Shown: positions 22,786 to 34,399 of the stretch, one piece after another
Position numbering within the stretch: the stretch's first letter is position 1
Layout of the letters: every line of letters starts with the position of its first letter
DNA from: Coenobita brevimanus
Taxonomy: Eukaryota > Arthropoda > Malacostraca > Decapoda > Coenobitidae
Assembly (NCBI GenBank): GCA_032717465.1
Contig: CM064690.1
Location: forward strand, 27,275,653 to 27,339,652
Length of the DNA stretch: 64,000 nucleotides
Reading direction: 5' to 3'
Program-made: the position numbers and the translations under genes
Notes under the pieces: generated by a model
Databases searched by the model: none
What the model saw: the letters and a program-made list of their open reading frames with translations, nothing else
Told to the model about the DNA's origin: nothing

Positions 22786-23018
22786 TTAACTCCTTTATTA
22801 AATCCTTTACTCCCAAGACGTTATTTATTGATTTATTTTACGTTATTTATTGATTTATACTTGCTATTTCCAGACGATTTTATTCACCTGAAGGAAGGAT
22901 ATATAGTAATGACACGGTTTAGGGATCTGTCTAACTCCAGTGGTTCGAAAAGCTCCCCAAAGCAGAATAAAATCGTCTGGAGGAATCTTATATGAAATAC
23001 GTCATATGAGTGATGTGG
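22786..23018. repeat. M3 cluster: forward then reverse copies
   Basis: A forward copy (from about TTAACTCCTTTATTAAATCC at 22788, core CCAGACGATTTTATTCACCT at 22870-22889) is followed by a reverse copy. The reverse core is AGCAGAATAAAATCGTCTGG at 22961-22980, ending ATACGTCATATGAGTGATGT and GGTTAA. The two cores form an inverted pair 91 bp apart. Confidence 0.85.
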
Positions 23019-23120
23019 TTAACCCCTCCGGTATGATGACGTATTATTTCCATCCCTTCTTACTATTACCAGACGATTTTTTTCTGATTAGAGGAAGCCT
23101 GTAGCGGTAAAGGGGTTATT
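23019..23120 (+). repeat. M3 foldback element, complete copy
   Basis: A 102-bp reference copy: TTAACCCCTCCGGTATGATG, then the core CCAGACGATTTTTTTCTGAT, then AGCGGTAAAGGGGTTA. Its left TTAA is also the right TTAA of the preceding reverse copy. A further decayed copy starts TTAAACCCTTCACTATGATG at 23131. Confidence 0.9.
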
Positions 23121-23699
23121 TGAGTCTCTGTTAAACCCTTCACTATGATGACGCATTTTACATTTTCTTACCAACACTAGACTACATTATTAACCATACT
23201 TTAGGAATCTACATGCATTAGAAAGGCTCTGCATTTTTTTTTTTTTTGTACTTGATACGAATGGACTGTAAAATAAAGGAGACACGGATACATGAGTAGT
23301 TCTTCAACACTGAATATCAGGACATCTGCAGGACTCGATCTTCTTGGAGGGAGAGTGATGGCCAGAATTAACCTCTCCTAGTGCTAGCGAAGTGCGTATC
23401 AGGAAAAAGTTTTTGTAGTGACGGCAGCAGTGCCTGTGAAAGTGCTGAAGTGGCTGTGTGTGTCTGCGTAAGTTACAGAGACAGACCAAAAGGCTGCCAA
23501 CATTCTAACTACCTATGAAACTATCTATTAAATGCACCAGCGTTAAATATCCACCAGAGTCCGGTTTCCAAAAGTGGCTCTGGTAAAGGACAGTAAAAGT
23601 ATTATAAGCTAAATAGATGTCCGGAAATCACAGTGCGGACTTTCAAAGATATTTCGAAACGAATCTTGACCAGTAATAACAACCAGTTTTTTTATATAA

Positions 23700-23745
23700 T
23701 GATGGTGATGACGACGACGACGACGACGACGATGATGATGATTTC
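23700..23745. repeat. GATGAC trinucleotide array
   Basis: GACGAC and GATGAT repeats, followed by C10 and A15 homopolymers at about 23752-23775. Confidence 0.93.
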
Positions 23746-23985
23746 CACTCCCCCCCCCCCAAAAAAAAAAAAAAATGGGGGGGCCCCATGAACAGGAGGG
23801 CATTAGGTGTCGTGGGAGGAGAGGTTGAAAGAGTGTTATCAAACTCCCTCGACGATGATGATAATGGCAATAATAATGATGATGAAGTCCAAACATGAGG
23901 GAAACAAAATCCAAGGGTATGTCGTGGCAGGAGGGGTCGTTACTGAGTAGAGAAAGAACTATTTGGTGATCCTTTCATCACATTC

Positions 23986-24545
23986 ACCCCTCACTGAATA
24001 CGGCGTCAGGCAACAGGGAAACAAAAACCACTGTGCATAAAACTATTCCTTCGAGCTTACAAGGATGATGTTCAGTTCCCCATTCACTGGATGCGGTGGT
24101 AGGTGACAGGCAAACGACTGTGACTGACAGGGAAAGCACTAAAATGTTGTAGGACTTTGCGATGCATCTGAAGAAAGGATAAGGACAGAGGGAGAATTAG
24201 GTGGAGTGGAGGGAAATTTCGAGGGAAGGAACACATTTACACACATACATGAGTGACTGACAAGGAACACACCCAAACATTTCTTCATACTTCAACACGC
24301 AACTGTCCATTGTATAATCCACGGTCTTATTTTATTTCCAGGGGCGAACAGAACCGGAAAATCGACCACAGAGCTTCTTATTAACGAGCCTACAGACAAA
24401 AACCAACAGGGAAAGAATTGTGATGGGATACTCATCACTGAAATTCAATAACCCCTCATAGGATACAGCGTCAGGCAAGGGACAAAACGATGACAGAGCA
24501 TAAATGACTCCTACGCGCTCACATCGACGGAGTTCAATTATTTCT
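23986..24545. repeat. Three diverged copies of an approx. 90-bp repeat
   Basis: CCCCTCACTGAATACGGCGT then CAGGCAACAGGGA at 23986 matches CCCCTCATAGGATACAGCGT then CAGGCAAGGGACA at 24452. A weaker copy starts CCCCATTCACTGGATGCGGT at 24077. The downstream phrases ATAAAACTATTCCTTCGAGC and ATAAATGACTCCTACGCGC also correspond. Confidence 0.65.
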
Positions 24546-24719
24546 GGGACTGGTAATTGAGGATTTACGGATCTGCATACAAAGAAACTTCAAGGAGGAA
24601 AACAGGGGGAGCGGCGCGGATTAAGTAGCTTCGAGGTGAGCGGAACAATGAGGCGAGATGAGCTGAGTCAGGAGTCCCGAGACCAGGACTTCGAATCACA
24701 CGGCACTCTGAATCTTAAC

Positions 24720-25925
24720 GCACATGTATATAAAGCCCCTTCTTCCATGCTCTGACTCTGACGGGGAGCTCAAACGACAGATTACTCTGACTCTTAAGCC
24801 ATAGTTACATAAAGTCTTTTATCCCTTGCCCTCAAACCACAAGACACTCTGAAACTTAAACAGATATATAACGCCTCTTCTCACGCACCCTAACCTTGAC
24901 GAGGAGTGCAGGTCTCAAGATACTTTGACCATTAATGCATTGTTATATAAAGCCCTTTCTTTATCAAGTTAAATTCCATAAAGACCTTTATGACATAGTT
25001 ACATAAAGTCCCTTCTTCACTGTCGTAACTCTGATCAGTGCAAACCTTAAGATAATTTGACCATTAATGCACAAGTATGTAAAATCCTTTTCTCCATATT
25101 CTCGCACCATAAGACTCTTTGAATCTTAATGCATTGTTATATAAAGCCTCCTTTCCTCTGTCCCAGCTTTGACAAGAATTTCAAACCACAAGAAAATTTG
25201 GCCCCTAATTCTTTAAAACTCCATTTCCCTTGACCTCAAACCATAGGGCACTTTGAGCCTCAACTCATAGTTATATAAAGCTTATTTTCTTTTGCCATCA
25301 ATTACACGAGGTGTATGAATCAATGGACTCTATGAGTCTTAATGCACAATTGTATAAAGCTTCTTTTCCTTGCCCTAACTTGGACGAGAAGTAAATATCA
25401 GTGTCTAATTTGACCCTTAATTCGAAGTCACATAAAGCCCTATCTCCATTTTCCTCACTTTGAAATGGACTACAAACTACAATATACTTTAACCTGTACT
25501 CCTCAGTTATATAAAGCTGCTCCTCCCTTGCTCTCAATTCACAGGAAAAATAACCCTTACTCCAACACTGCATAACGCCCTCTCTTTCATGTCCTCAAAC
25601 TACAGAATACTTTCACCCCAAAGGACACAGTTAGATAAAGTTCTTTCTCCCTTGGTCTCATGCTGAGGGGGAATTCAGACTGTCTAATATTTTGATCTTT
25701 ATGCCACAGCTATATAAAGCCCTTTCTTCCATGCCCTCAGGTTGACACTTAAGCACTGGTGATTCATGGTTCATTTTGACCCTTATCCAACCGATACATA
25801 GAGCCCTATATCCCTTATCCTCACGCTGACTCTTACGCACTGGTGATTCAAGGTTGATTTTGACTATTACCCCGCAACTACATAAAGTTTAATCTCCCTT
25901 GCACTCACTTTGACCTTTAAGCAAC
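24720..25925. repeat. Degenerate tandem repeat with ATATAAAGCCC, about 1.2 kb
   Basis: Fifteen or more irregular units of about 60-95 bp. A typical unit is a CTTTGACCCTTAATGCAC-like phrase, then AGTTATATAAAGCCCTTTC, then TCCCTTGCCCTCA, then a GACGAG(G/A)A phrase and CAAACCACAAGA. The recurring TATATAAAG looks like a TATA box but is simply part of the unit. Small minus-strand frames (25298-25573, 25658-25840) are built from the repeat. Confidence 0.88.
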
Positions 25926-26079
25926 TATGATTCAAAGGTCATTTTCCTGGCCCTCCGCTGCATTCCCACCAGGGCCACCCAGCCTAGTCGAAGCTATGAC
26001 AGAACTAATTATGATAATCATTATCGTAATTAACAGGCTAATGGCGGTGACGATGATGATGCAGATCCCCCGGAGAGCT

Positions 26080-26290
26080 ACAATGCAGCCCAGGCAACCA
26101 GGAAGACCTCGCTATTCCGGACACCTCAGAATACCGGATACCTCAAAATATCGGACAAATGTAGCTAAGGAAACTCCCCAATATAGGACATTTGTGACCA
26201 GAAAAACCTCGTTATTCCGGACTGCTCAGAGTACCAGACACTAATAAATATAAAGACTTAGCTATTTCAGACATTTCAAAATACCCAGAG
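26080..26290. repeat. Degenerate tandem repeat (TATTCCGGAC type)
   Basis: About eight loose units of 20-26 bp such as CTCGCTATTCCGGACACCTC, CAGAATACCGGATACCTC and TATTTCAGACATTTC. Confidence 0.75.
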
Positions 26291-26463
26291 TTAAGGAACA
26301 GGGTAATTTTCGTCTTGCAGTATATAACTAAATATCGTAATCTTTTCTAGTTCCTCCATCTCAAAACGTGTACCCTATTGTGAAAAAATATAGAAATCAG
26401 ATATAATTCAGAAGTCGACTGGCTGAGGGGGATAACCTCAGCAAGGACCTCTCGTACTGAAGG

Positions 26464-26572
26464 GTTAAACATTCCCTAACACTCAGGCTCCCATGACTCA
26501 CTCTCGGCTGAATAAAATCGTCTGGTGTTGGGTTGGTATACAGTTAGAGAGTTGACACGACCATAAGAATGT
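26464..26572 (-). repeat. M3 foldback element, complete copy
   Basis: From TTAAACATTCCCTAACACTC through the core GGCTGAATAAAATCGTCTGG (26506-26525) to GACACGACCATAAGAATG and TTAA. The bases before it (CTCGTACTGAAGGGTTAA) are the right end of another forward copy sharing the same TTAA. A further reverse core lies at 26803-26822. Confidence 0.85.
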
Positions 26573-26829
26573 TAACCGCCGCCATGCAAGCCTCATCAGC
26601 ACGTTCCATTATTCCTACCCAGCTTAGAACTTTATCCCATCCTGATCTACCTTACAACCTCCGCCACTCAGGACGCACGGTTTTCTTAATCTTAAAAACA
26701 AAAATCATGTACGGATACCTTGAATACAGTTTTTAAAAGTCCTTAAGTTAAAAATGTTAATGCATATATTATCATCTTCTGACGGAGCGAGTTTTCTTCC
26801 TAAGCTGAATAAAATCGTATGAGGGTGGC

Positions 26830-27288
26830 AAGAACTAAAAAGAAAAAAAAAAAATAATTGTGGTAAATGGGATTCATATCATCTCTAGCACATCGGCTGC
26901 AGGATCACAGCAAGGATTTCACAGTGAACGGAGATCTGTTACTGGATGTTTGAGGGTCTTCGTGACGGAGTGAGTAACAGTGTCGTTCCAAACTGTTCCT
27001 TGTGTCATCTAGCAAATCTCGGAACTCCCATCTTAACACCGGACAACAGATCATCGTCGGTGGGGAGCTCTGGGTACAAGATGCCTCCTGGCTGGAAAAG
27101 GGATACTGGATGGGTAGAAGCTTCCTGTATGGCTCAAAAGTCTACAGTTTATTATTCTACTAAGACTTGACAAACATATTACGGGAAAGTTGAAACATCC
27201 ATAACATGCATTAGTCAATAATAACACACTGGATATGCTTTGCCAGGTGGAGAAGTTCTTCTGAAAATACCGGGAGGAGAATGCCGTA
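26830..27288. other. Non-coding region
   Basis: A10 run near 26840. No gene or repeat recognised. The 74-codon frame at 26946-27170 has no supporting feature. Confidence 0.35.
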
Positions 27289-27420
27289 AATGAGAGAGGG
27301 GGATGTGAGCTGGGGGGAGCAACGAAATGGCAGGGGACAGGGCGACATGGAGGCGACTTGTTTGTGACCACCCCTTATGGGATTAAAGCGTCTAGCTATA
27401 GATAGATAGGTAGATGTATA
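27289..27420 (+). mobile_element. Non-LTR retrotransposon 3'-end scrap with GATA tail
   Basis: Plus-strand copy of the terminal segment of the LINE relic at 43755-44035. Matching phrases are GAGAGAGGGGGATGTGAGCT, AACGAAATGGCAGGGGACAG and TTGTTTGTGACCACCCCTTA, then ATGGGATTAAAGCGTCTAGC and tail ATAGATAGATAGGTAGAT. A small deletion after GGGGGGAG shifts the reading frame, so it is dead. Confidence 0.82.
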
Positions 27421-27677
27421 TAAAGAATTTCGTCTTCCACGGTACATACAGACAGCATGTATGACTAAAACTAATTGCTCGTAGTAATTAAGTTTTAAGT
27501 ACCGTCCACTCAATGAGGTCACAATTACATGACCTCGGTTAATGCATAATTAAGGGTCATTATAATGTCTTAGAATACATCCGGGTACATGGAACACAGT
27601 AAAGGAGTTTGCGTCGGAAAGTGAATTGGGAATGGAAGACATTGGCTGAAATGATAAATTGATGTTCCAAGACGTCC

Positions 27678-27797
<120 letters not shown>

Positions 27798-28114
27798 CTG
27801 CTTTGCTTCAAAGTGGAAAGAAACGTCAGATAAATAACTGCAAATCAACAATGGGGCATTAATATGACTTACTCGTAATGCATTAACTGCTGCAAATTTA
27901 TCTTTAGCCCCTTGAATCTGGTGACGTGTGTAGGTGCAGGACTTCTATGAGCGGCTCCGTCCGTCTGTCACTCACAAACTTTTTTTTTTTTTTCGGAAAC
28001 ATGATGCGTCACTCACGTAGACTTGAGACATTTTGGTGAAGCCCTATATTAACACCCTGAAGCTCCCATACCTGCCTAGTATTTTTGCTCTTTTTCAGTT
28101 TATTCTTGTAACTT

Positions 28115-28219
28115 CCAAACGATCTTCTTCAACTTAAGAATATCATCTTTTACTGAAGGCACTGATTAGGGATATACTTAATTCCTTCAGCCTCTCCTAA
28201 GCTGTATAAATGCGTTTGA
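28115..28219. repeat. Inverted pair of decayed M3 cores
   Basis: Forward CCAAACGATCTTCTTCAACT (28115-28134) and reverse AGCTGTATAAATGCGTTTGA (28200-28219), with TACTGAAGGCACTGA and TTAATTCCTTCAGCC between them. This is consistent with two abutting opposite copies. Confidence 0.65.
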
Positions 28220-28780
28220 AGGATAATAACAATTTTCTGGAATGATATTACAAAATCAAGCATAACCCTGGCGATAATATTTTAACTAAATCTGACGTAA
28301 TACAGTGTAATCTCATCCAGTTTTGCACTATTAAATTACCCCAATCGAACCCAACCCAACATTAACAACCTCGTTCGCAATAATGCACTGGGCCAATTAG
28401 AGGGCACCAACTCCTGACAACCTATCTTTCTACTCACCTCGGGGGCCCTCAGACGGTGTACAGGCGAGGGCATAATGTTGGTTACATCACTTCTCTCTGT
28501 TCTCTCGTGGCTAAAGTCCCCATGGTGTGAGAGGCTTTGTATGTTTTTGTGTCCAAAGATAACACTCTTTAGTATGATGCGACAGGGGTAATAATGACCG
28601 ACATGCCGCAAGTGTGATGTAGACGCGATGGATCATGGGTAGAACTTGTGATTCTGGCTGTACCCCTTCTCATTACGTCCACCGATGCTAAACCGACACT
28701 GATGGATCAACTCCTTTCACAGAATTTTTTTATTCCTAAGGACTGGGTAATATGCGAGAGGCTTTGACCACCAGTACCCC

Positions 28781-28783
<3 letters not shown>
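28220..28783. other. Unique non-coding region
   Basis: No repeat recognised. The 91-codon minus frame at 28611-28336 has no start-context or domain support. Confidence 0.35.

Positions 28784-28820
<37 letters not shown>
28784..28820. repeat. (TC)n microsatellite
   Basis: Perfect TC run. Confidence 0.97.
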
Positions 28821-28824
<4 letters not shown>

Positions 28825-29021
28825 ATCTAGTGTCTCTTTTAGGTCCTTCAGGTTACTCTAGACAAAGTGCCAACGCCTTAAACACCCGGTCCAGAAGTAT
28901 TCACAATATCTAGCAGGCAACTGTGACAACCACTATCGATTCCATCCACATTTCATCTCTTTTCAGGATTAATATTATTGTCTATGTCGCTTCCTGTGCA
29001 TATATACTTCCCTGGCAACTC

Positions 29022-29022
<1 letters not shown>

Positions 29023-29057
<35 letters not shown>

Positions 29058-29070
29058 AGGGAGGAGGGGG
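29023..29070. repeat. (GA)n plus G-rich run
   Basis: GA run ending in G9 and GGGAGGAGGGGG. Confidence 0.95.
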
Positions 29071-29129
29071 TGAAAGAGGTAACAATAATAATATAGACCC
29101 AAGACTGATGACCACACGTTTATCAGTTA

Positions 29130-29480
29130 CTCCCGAGGTAATCCCTTTGTCGAAGCAGGTTCCGATTCGCCGACGCCGATTATCCCCGCGTGTGGTCCGG
29201 CCCGATAAGACCTCTCCCAATCCCACACCTATACATCGAATCATCAAATTAGGGTCATAAATACTCGAGGCGCCGGTGGTGAGGTAATTTATATCGTCGG
29301 CGGGAAAGGTGCGCAGTCAAAGGTACCCCGCAGCGAGCGCCGAGGGAAGGCAATTGCGCACGAAGAATTTTATTAATTTTCAACCATTTGGCCTCATTGG
29401 ATCCCCCTATCTCCCCACCGGTGTCGTCCAATCTTGCGTTGATCCACTGGCGATCGTGGTAGTGCCAGTTGGGGTGATGA
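29130..29480. other. CpG-rich unique island
   Basis: Clearly CpG-richer than its surroundings (CCGATTCGCCGACGCCGATT, TCGAGGCGCCGGTGG, ATCGTCGGCGGGAAAGG, GCAGCGAGCGCCGAGG) and free of every repeat family in the window. It contains CCAAT (TCGTCCAATC), an ATTGCGCA C/EBP-like motif and TTTTATTAATTTT. No transcript, splice pattern or coding frame can be defined. It could be a regulatory island or a diverged unrecognised exon. Confidence 0.4.
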
Positions 29481-29499
29481 ATTGGTTCTTGCTCTACAC

Positions 29500-29502
<3 letters not shown>

Positions 29503-29539
<37 letters not shown>

Positions 29540-29702
29540 ATCTTTCACTGCAAGAGAAAGAAAGAAATTTGTCCTGCGAGACAGAATTATAGATGAATTT
29601 GAGAAACAGACAAGACACAGACAGACTACTGTGCATGTCTGTTTAAAGATACGACATGAATTACATACAGTAATGTAAATATAAATTGCTTTACGAAATA
29701 GG

Positions 29703-29756
<54 letters not shown>

Positions 29757-29845
29757 CATATCATTTTTGGAGAGCTAGATAATGAGTTACTCGGAGAGGG
29801 TTGGAATTAAAAACTGTCTTGCGGGATAAAGAGAATTACAGATAC

Positions 29846-29917
<72 letters not shown>
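29503..29917. repeat. Three (GA)n microsatellites
   Basis: GA runs at 29503-29537, 29705-29753 and 29848-29917. The short segments after the runs share a loose phrase (AAATTTGTCCTGCGAGACAG and AAAACTGTCTTGCGGGATAA, each followed by GAATTA(T/C)AGAT), so the last two arrays and flanks look like a local duplication. Confidence 0.93.
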
Positions 29918-29920
<3 letters not shown>

Positions 29921-30099
29921 TTGCAAAGACCACGACTGAAATGCGCTTCACGGCACCACTTCAACCCAAACTTTTGATATTGCAAACTTCTGCGCTCACT
30001 AACTTCTAAATACATAATCTAGTTTCGAACAGGCTTCAAAGGAGGGACACAAAAATTGCCAATATACATGAGGAAATAGGCATGGATTTGTAAGAGGCA

Positions 30100-30706
<607 letters not shown>

Positions 30707-30829
30707 ATTGGCAAGGATGCAGATGACTGAGAATTTTTAACGTTGCAAATTATACGCTAAACAGGTAGACTCGCCATTATAACTATCATCAACTCCCTTC
30801 CTATTCATTCTCTGCCAAGGCTTTAGCGT

Positions 30830-31310
30830 CCTACTTACCCCCTACTTACGGTCTACTTACGTTTTTCCCACATTATCCTCGACATCTTTCTGTTCCGTAT
30901 ACTAACATTGTCGGTAATTCTTCTTCCTCTACCGTTTTATCAACGAACTCCTTTTCCTCCTACTTACGTCCTACTTACACCGTACTTACAATCTGCTAAA
31001 ACTTATCTCAAAATTCTATTCACCCTGCACACACTTTTCCCCGATCGACTGTTCATGCTAGTCGTAATTCATCTCACTTCTATTCATTCTACTTACAGCT
31101 TACCTACACCGTGCCTTATCTACCTACATTTTACCTCTAATATACCTTCGTTCTACTTACTTAATACCTACGCTGTCAATTCTACCAATACTTTAAATAT
31201 AGTAAGCCAATTCTACCCATCATTTTATTTATAACTTACCTACACCTGCACCCACTGACGTCCTACTTACGCACTTACCCCCAGCTCATATCCTACCTAC
31301 CAGTCCTACC
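30830..31310. repeat. Degenerate CCTACTTAC repeat
   Basis: CCTACTTAC, GTCTACTTACG, CACCGTACTTACA and similar phrases at about 10-55-bp spacing. The spaced TTCATTCTACTTACAGCTTA blocks suggest a larger original unit. Confidence 0.8.
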
Positions 31311-31319
31311 TACCACTTG

Positions 31320-31855
31320 GACTGCATCTCCATCAAGCACATTTCATTCACCTGGGAGTAATCTTTCCTAAGGTCACATATTTTAGTAAAGAAACTTCTC
31401 CTGTAATCTTTCTTTACTTCTATTTTTTTTTTTTTTTACGCTAGAGGATTTCACTTAAGTTAGATGAGGCTCCATTTAGTAAAGGAGTATTGAAACATTC
31501 CCCATTACCCCACCAATACCCGAGGTTTCCCGTAAGCTGAATAGAATCGTCTGACGGTACCCAAAATAAAGGCAAATAAATCGTCTTGTTACTGGAGGGA
31601 TCAATATAGTCATTTGGAGGCATCGAGTGTAAATGCAAAATAAATAAATAAAAATGTCATTGATCTGGCGGTGAAGAGGGGAGCCTTCACGTGGTGGCAC
31701 CGATATAACCGAGTGCATTCGCTGCCTGGTTATATAAACGTCACTCAACTCCCTCCCTATGCCACGAAAGGAGGATGGTGGGCTGGAGACGAAAGCTAAG
31801 TGAATGAAATCGAGCTGCTTTCAACATACCTTTGATTTAATTGCATCACATTTAC
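31320..31855. other. Non-coding with M3 relic
   Basis: T13 run near 31426. A reverse M3 core AGCTGAATAGAATCGTCTGA lies at 31535-31554. This stretch interrupts two CCTACTTAC-type arrays. Nothing else recognised. Confidence 0.5.
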
Positions 31856-31995
31856 CAACCTACATTCTACTTACAACCGACCTACACCACCTTTATCAAC
31901 CTACATTCTACTTACAACCGACCTACATCACATCTACCAACCTACATTCTACCCATAACCTACCTACATCACATCTACTAACCTACGTATTCTGT
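31856..31995. repeat. 44-bp tandem repeat
   Basis: Three units with CCAACCTACATTCTACTTAC, AACCGACCTACATCACATCT. The first two are nearly identical. Confidence 0.92.
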
Positions 31996-32039
31996 CTTAC
32001 TGCGTACGTTCTAGTAATATCCTACTTAAAGAAATGCCT

Positions 32040-32460
32040 GCGTCCTGGTTACATCATATAAACGCATCTACGTCGTACTGGCATCCTACCTACAAATCTA
32101 CCTACCCACCTACCTATCTACCAGCCAAACAGGTGCACTGTCACCCATCACATTTACCTACGTACACCCTACCAACAGGTCTGTCTACTTCCTACTTACA
32201 TCATATTTTTCTACCTACACCCTACTTACAGATCTACGTATGTACCTATCTACTAGCCAGACAAGTGCACTGTTGTCACCTATCTCATTTACTTACGTAC
32301 ACCCTATCAAAAGTCTGGCTACTTCCTATTTACATCACTTTTACGTACTGACTGTTTTCCTCCTCCTTTCAGCCTACCTCCTACTTACTGCCTACCTACT
32401 TACACCCTACCTACCAACCAGACAACAGCACCTCCACCCACCCACCTACCATCGCTTTCC
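32040..32460. repeat. CCTAC-rich degenerate tandem repeat
   Basis: Contains two larger related blocks. CAGCCAAACAGGTGCACTGT then CACCCATCACATTTACCTAC (from about 32122) matches TAGCCAGACAAGTGCACTGT then CACCTATCTCATTTACTTAC (from about 32251), giving a period near 130 bp. Confidence 0.85.
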
Positions 32461-32639
32461 CCGCCGCCTGAGAGAGTCCCAAAAAATCCAATAAACTATC
32501 AAACGCGAACTCGAGCCCAGACTGACGAAAGATATAAATTAAATTGTTTCTGCTATATTCCTGTGACGAGCCTCTCAGGTCTCTCCATCCTGGCGTAATC
32601 GGAGTCAGTCTTCCTAGTTTTTATTTTTATTTTCATTTT

Positions 32640-33000
32640 TTTAGGCTATTTCCTCGTCCTGCGTCTGTTTGTTTTGTAAAGGATGCGCTCGCTGGGGTTG
32701 ATTTCAGTGATCTATCCTCTTCAGTTACACTACCATTATGATGATAAGATGGAGGAGGAGGAGGATTATGATTAGCAGTAGTAGTAGCAGTAGTAGTAGT
32801 AGTAGTGGGGGTGGGGGTTATTGTTGTTGCTGCTGCAGTATTATTATTATTATGATATTAATGTTATCACTATTATTTTTTACCTTATGCGCTCTCCCTA
32901 CCTCTGTTTATTTAGCCTACTTCCTCGCCCTGCGTCTCTTTACTTCACAAAGATATTCGCGCGCTGTGGCCTATCCTTGTCAGTTACACATTATTCCTCT
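32640..33000. repeat. Direct duplication flanking trinucleotide arrays
   Basis: CTATTTCCTCGTCCTGCGTC at 32646 corresponds to CTACTTCCTCGCCCTGCGTC at 32918. Both are followed by TTT(A/G)..., a GCGCTCGCTG/GCGCGCTGTG phrase and TCAGTTACAC. Between them are GGA, AGT and GTT/TTA trinucleotide runs (32750-32860). Confidence 0.8.
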
Positions 33001-33115
33001 GAATACTTTGGCTTTTGTTTTTGTTTACTGAACCCTTTCTTCCTAGATATTTTTTTTTTCAGGATTGTTTTGTAAAGATACTTCCGTTTTCAGACTAACT
33101 TTAGCATCCGTACAC

Positions 33116-33154
33116 GAGGAGGAGGAGGAGGAGGAGGAGGAGGAGGAGGAGGAG
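33116..33154. repeat. (GGA)n microsatellite
   Basis: Perfect GGA run of about 39 bases. Confidence 0.97.
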
Positions 33155-33299
33155 ATTTGAATATTCCGTACGGCAGCGTCAGAGAGCGGAGGGAAAAATG
33201 AAGGGCGCGGAGCGAGAGCCGGAATATGATCTGTAAGCACAAAGATCCGGAATAATTTGATGCCGAGCCCGTGTAGAGTTTCTGAGCTGGTCGGATTTA
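33155..33299. other. Short GC-rich unique segment
   Basis: CpG-containing sequence (CCGTACGGCAGCGTC, GGGCGCGGAGCGAGAGCC) between the GGA array and a tandem repeat. No gene seen. Confidence 0.35.
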
Positions 33300-34010
33300 C
33301 GCGTTTCCGAGGCTATATTGACGGCTACATTACTTGCAAATTTGTAGCTGTTTTTCTCCGGATATTTTTTTTCACTCACATCGCACGCTCTGGAGGTATT
33401 AGTTGCAAAGGCAGATTTCCATTTCAGTTATTTTCCCCGAAATTTCTATATACACTGGCGCTTCTGAGATCATACTGACTGCCACATTGCTTGCAGATCT
33501 GGAATTGTTTTTCTCCTGATTTTTTTTTTCTTTTTTTTTTGAGATCCGACGCTTTGAAGGTATTACTTACAAATATGAACTTCCATTTCAATTATTCTTC
33601 CTTTAATTTCTATGAAGATGGAAATTTCACAGGGTTTGCATGTGTTTTACGTTACCTGTAAATGTTAACTTCTAATATTATTCCTTTAACTGGTAATAGG
33701 GTTAATATATGCAGAGGGCTATATCGGTAGCCACATTACTGTACTTGCAAATTGGAGCCACTTTTTCCTTTTCATTTTTGCTCTCGAAATCACAAGTTTT
33801 GGAGATGTTACAAGTGGACTTCTGTTTTGATTAGTTTTTCCTCTTTAAACAACCTGACGCGATTCTGAAAATATACTGGCCAGGCTACTGCAGTACTGGG
33901 TAATTTCGAGTCATTTCTCCTGATTTTTTTCTTGAATTCTCAGGTTCGGGAGGCGTCTTTTGGTATCGGTAATATTGACTTTTAAATATTTTTTCCCCAA
34001 CTGCTAGAAA
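33300..34010. repeat. Tandem repeat, unit about 150-250 bp, four copies
   Basis: Units begin near 33309, 33460, 33714 and 33862 with a phrase like TATTGACGGCTACATTACTT then GCAAATTTG. Next come TTTTTCTCCTGATTTTTT, a GAGATCC/ACGCTTTG phrase, GGTATTA(C/G)TT and ACTTCCATTTCAATTATTTTTCC. Copies are strongly diverged. Confidence 0.82.
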
Positions 34011-34080
34011 GGCTATTGTTTGACGACCCGGTAAACTCTTTCATAGTTAGGACAGTTCTTGCTTTCTATATCAGCTGACA

Positions 34081-34260
34081 TCAGGCGAGTTTGTCCAGCT
34101 AAAAGTGTGTTACAGAAAATAATAAGAGTTACTTATTAAGAGTTACTTATTGCCGGTATTATTAGCCTATTCCTTGCACTATCGAGACAACTCTAAATAT
34201 TTCAGCTAATGATAAACGATTTTATTTACCAGGGAGTGAGCCACAGGAGCCTGGCAGTGT
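34081..34260 (+). repeat. Two decayed M3 cores
   Basis: TCAGGCGAGTTTGTCCAGCT (34081-34100) and ATAAACGATTTTATTTACCA (34212-34231), both forward. Confidence 0.6.
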
Positions 34261-34399
34261 TGCAAACCAAATCACTAGCAAAACAGGACTTGCCTTTCTT
34301 TCTTTTTTAAGTGAATGACAGCAGAGAGTATAGAAGTAAACAAAAATAAAAAAGAAGACAAAAATAGGGAAACTGGAAAGAAAGATGGAAGGAAGAATA

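Noticed and set aside
25298..25840. Minus-strand frames of 60-91 codons
   Set aside because: Built from the ATATAAAG tandem array. The similarity between the frames reflects the DNA repeat.
24720..25925. Real TATA-box promoters
   Set aside because: TATATAAAG recurs at the repeat period with no initiator or gene downstream. It belongs to the tandem unit.
31725..31745. TATATAAAC core promoter followed by TCACTC initiator
   Set aside because: The distance between the two is far too short (under 15 bp) for a TATA/initiator pair, and there is no downstream frame.
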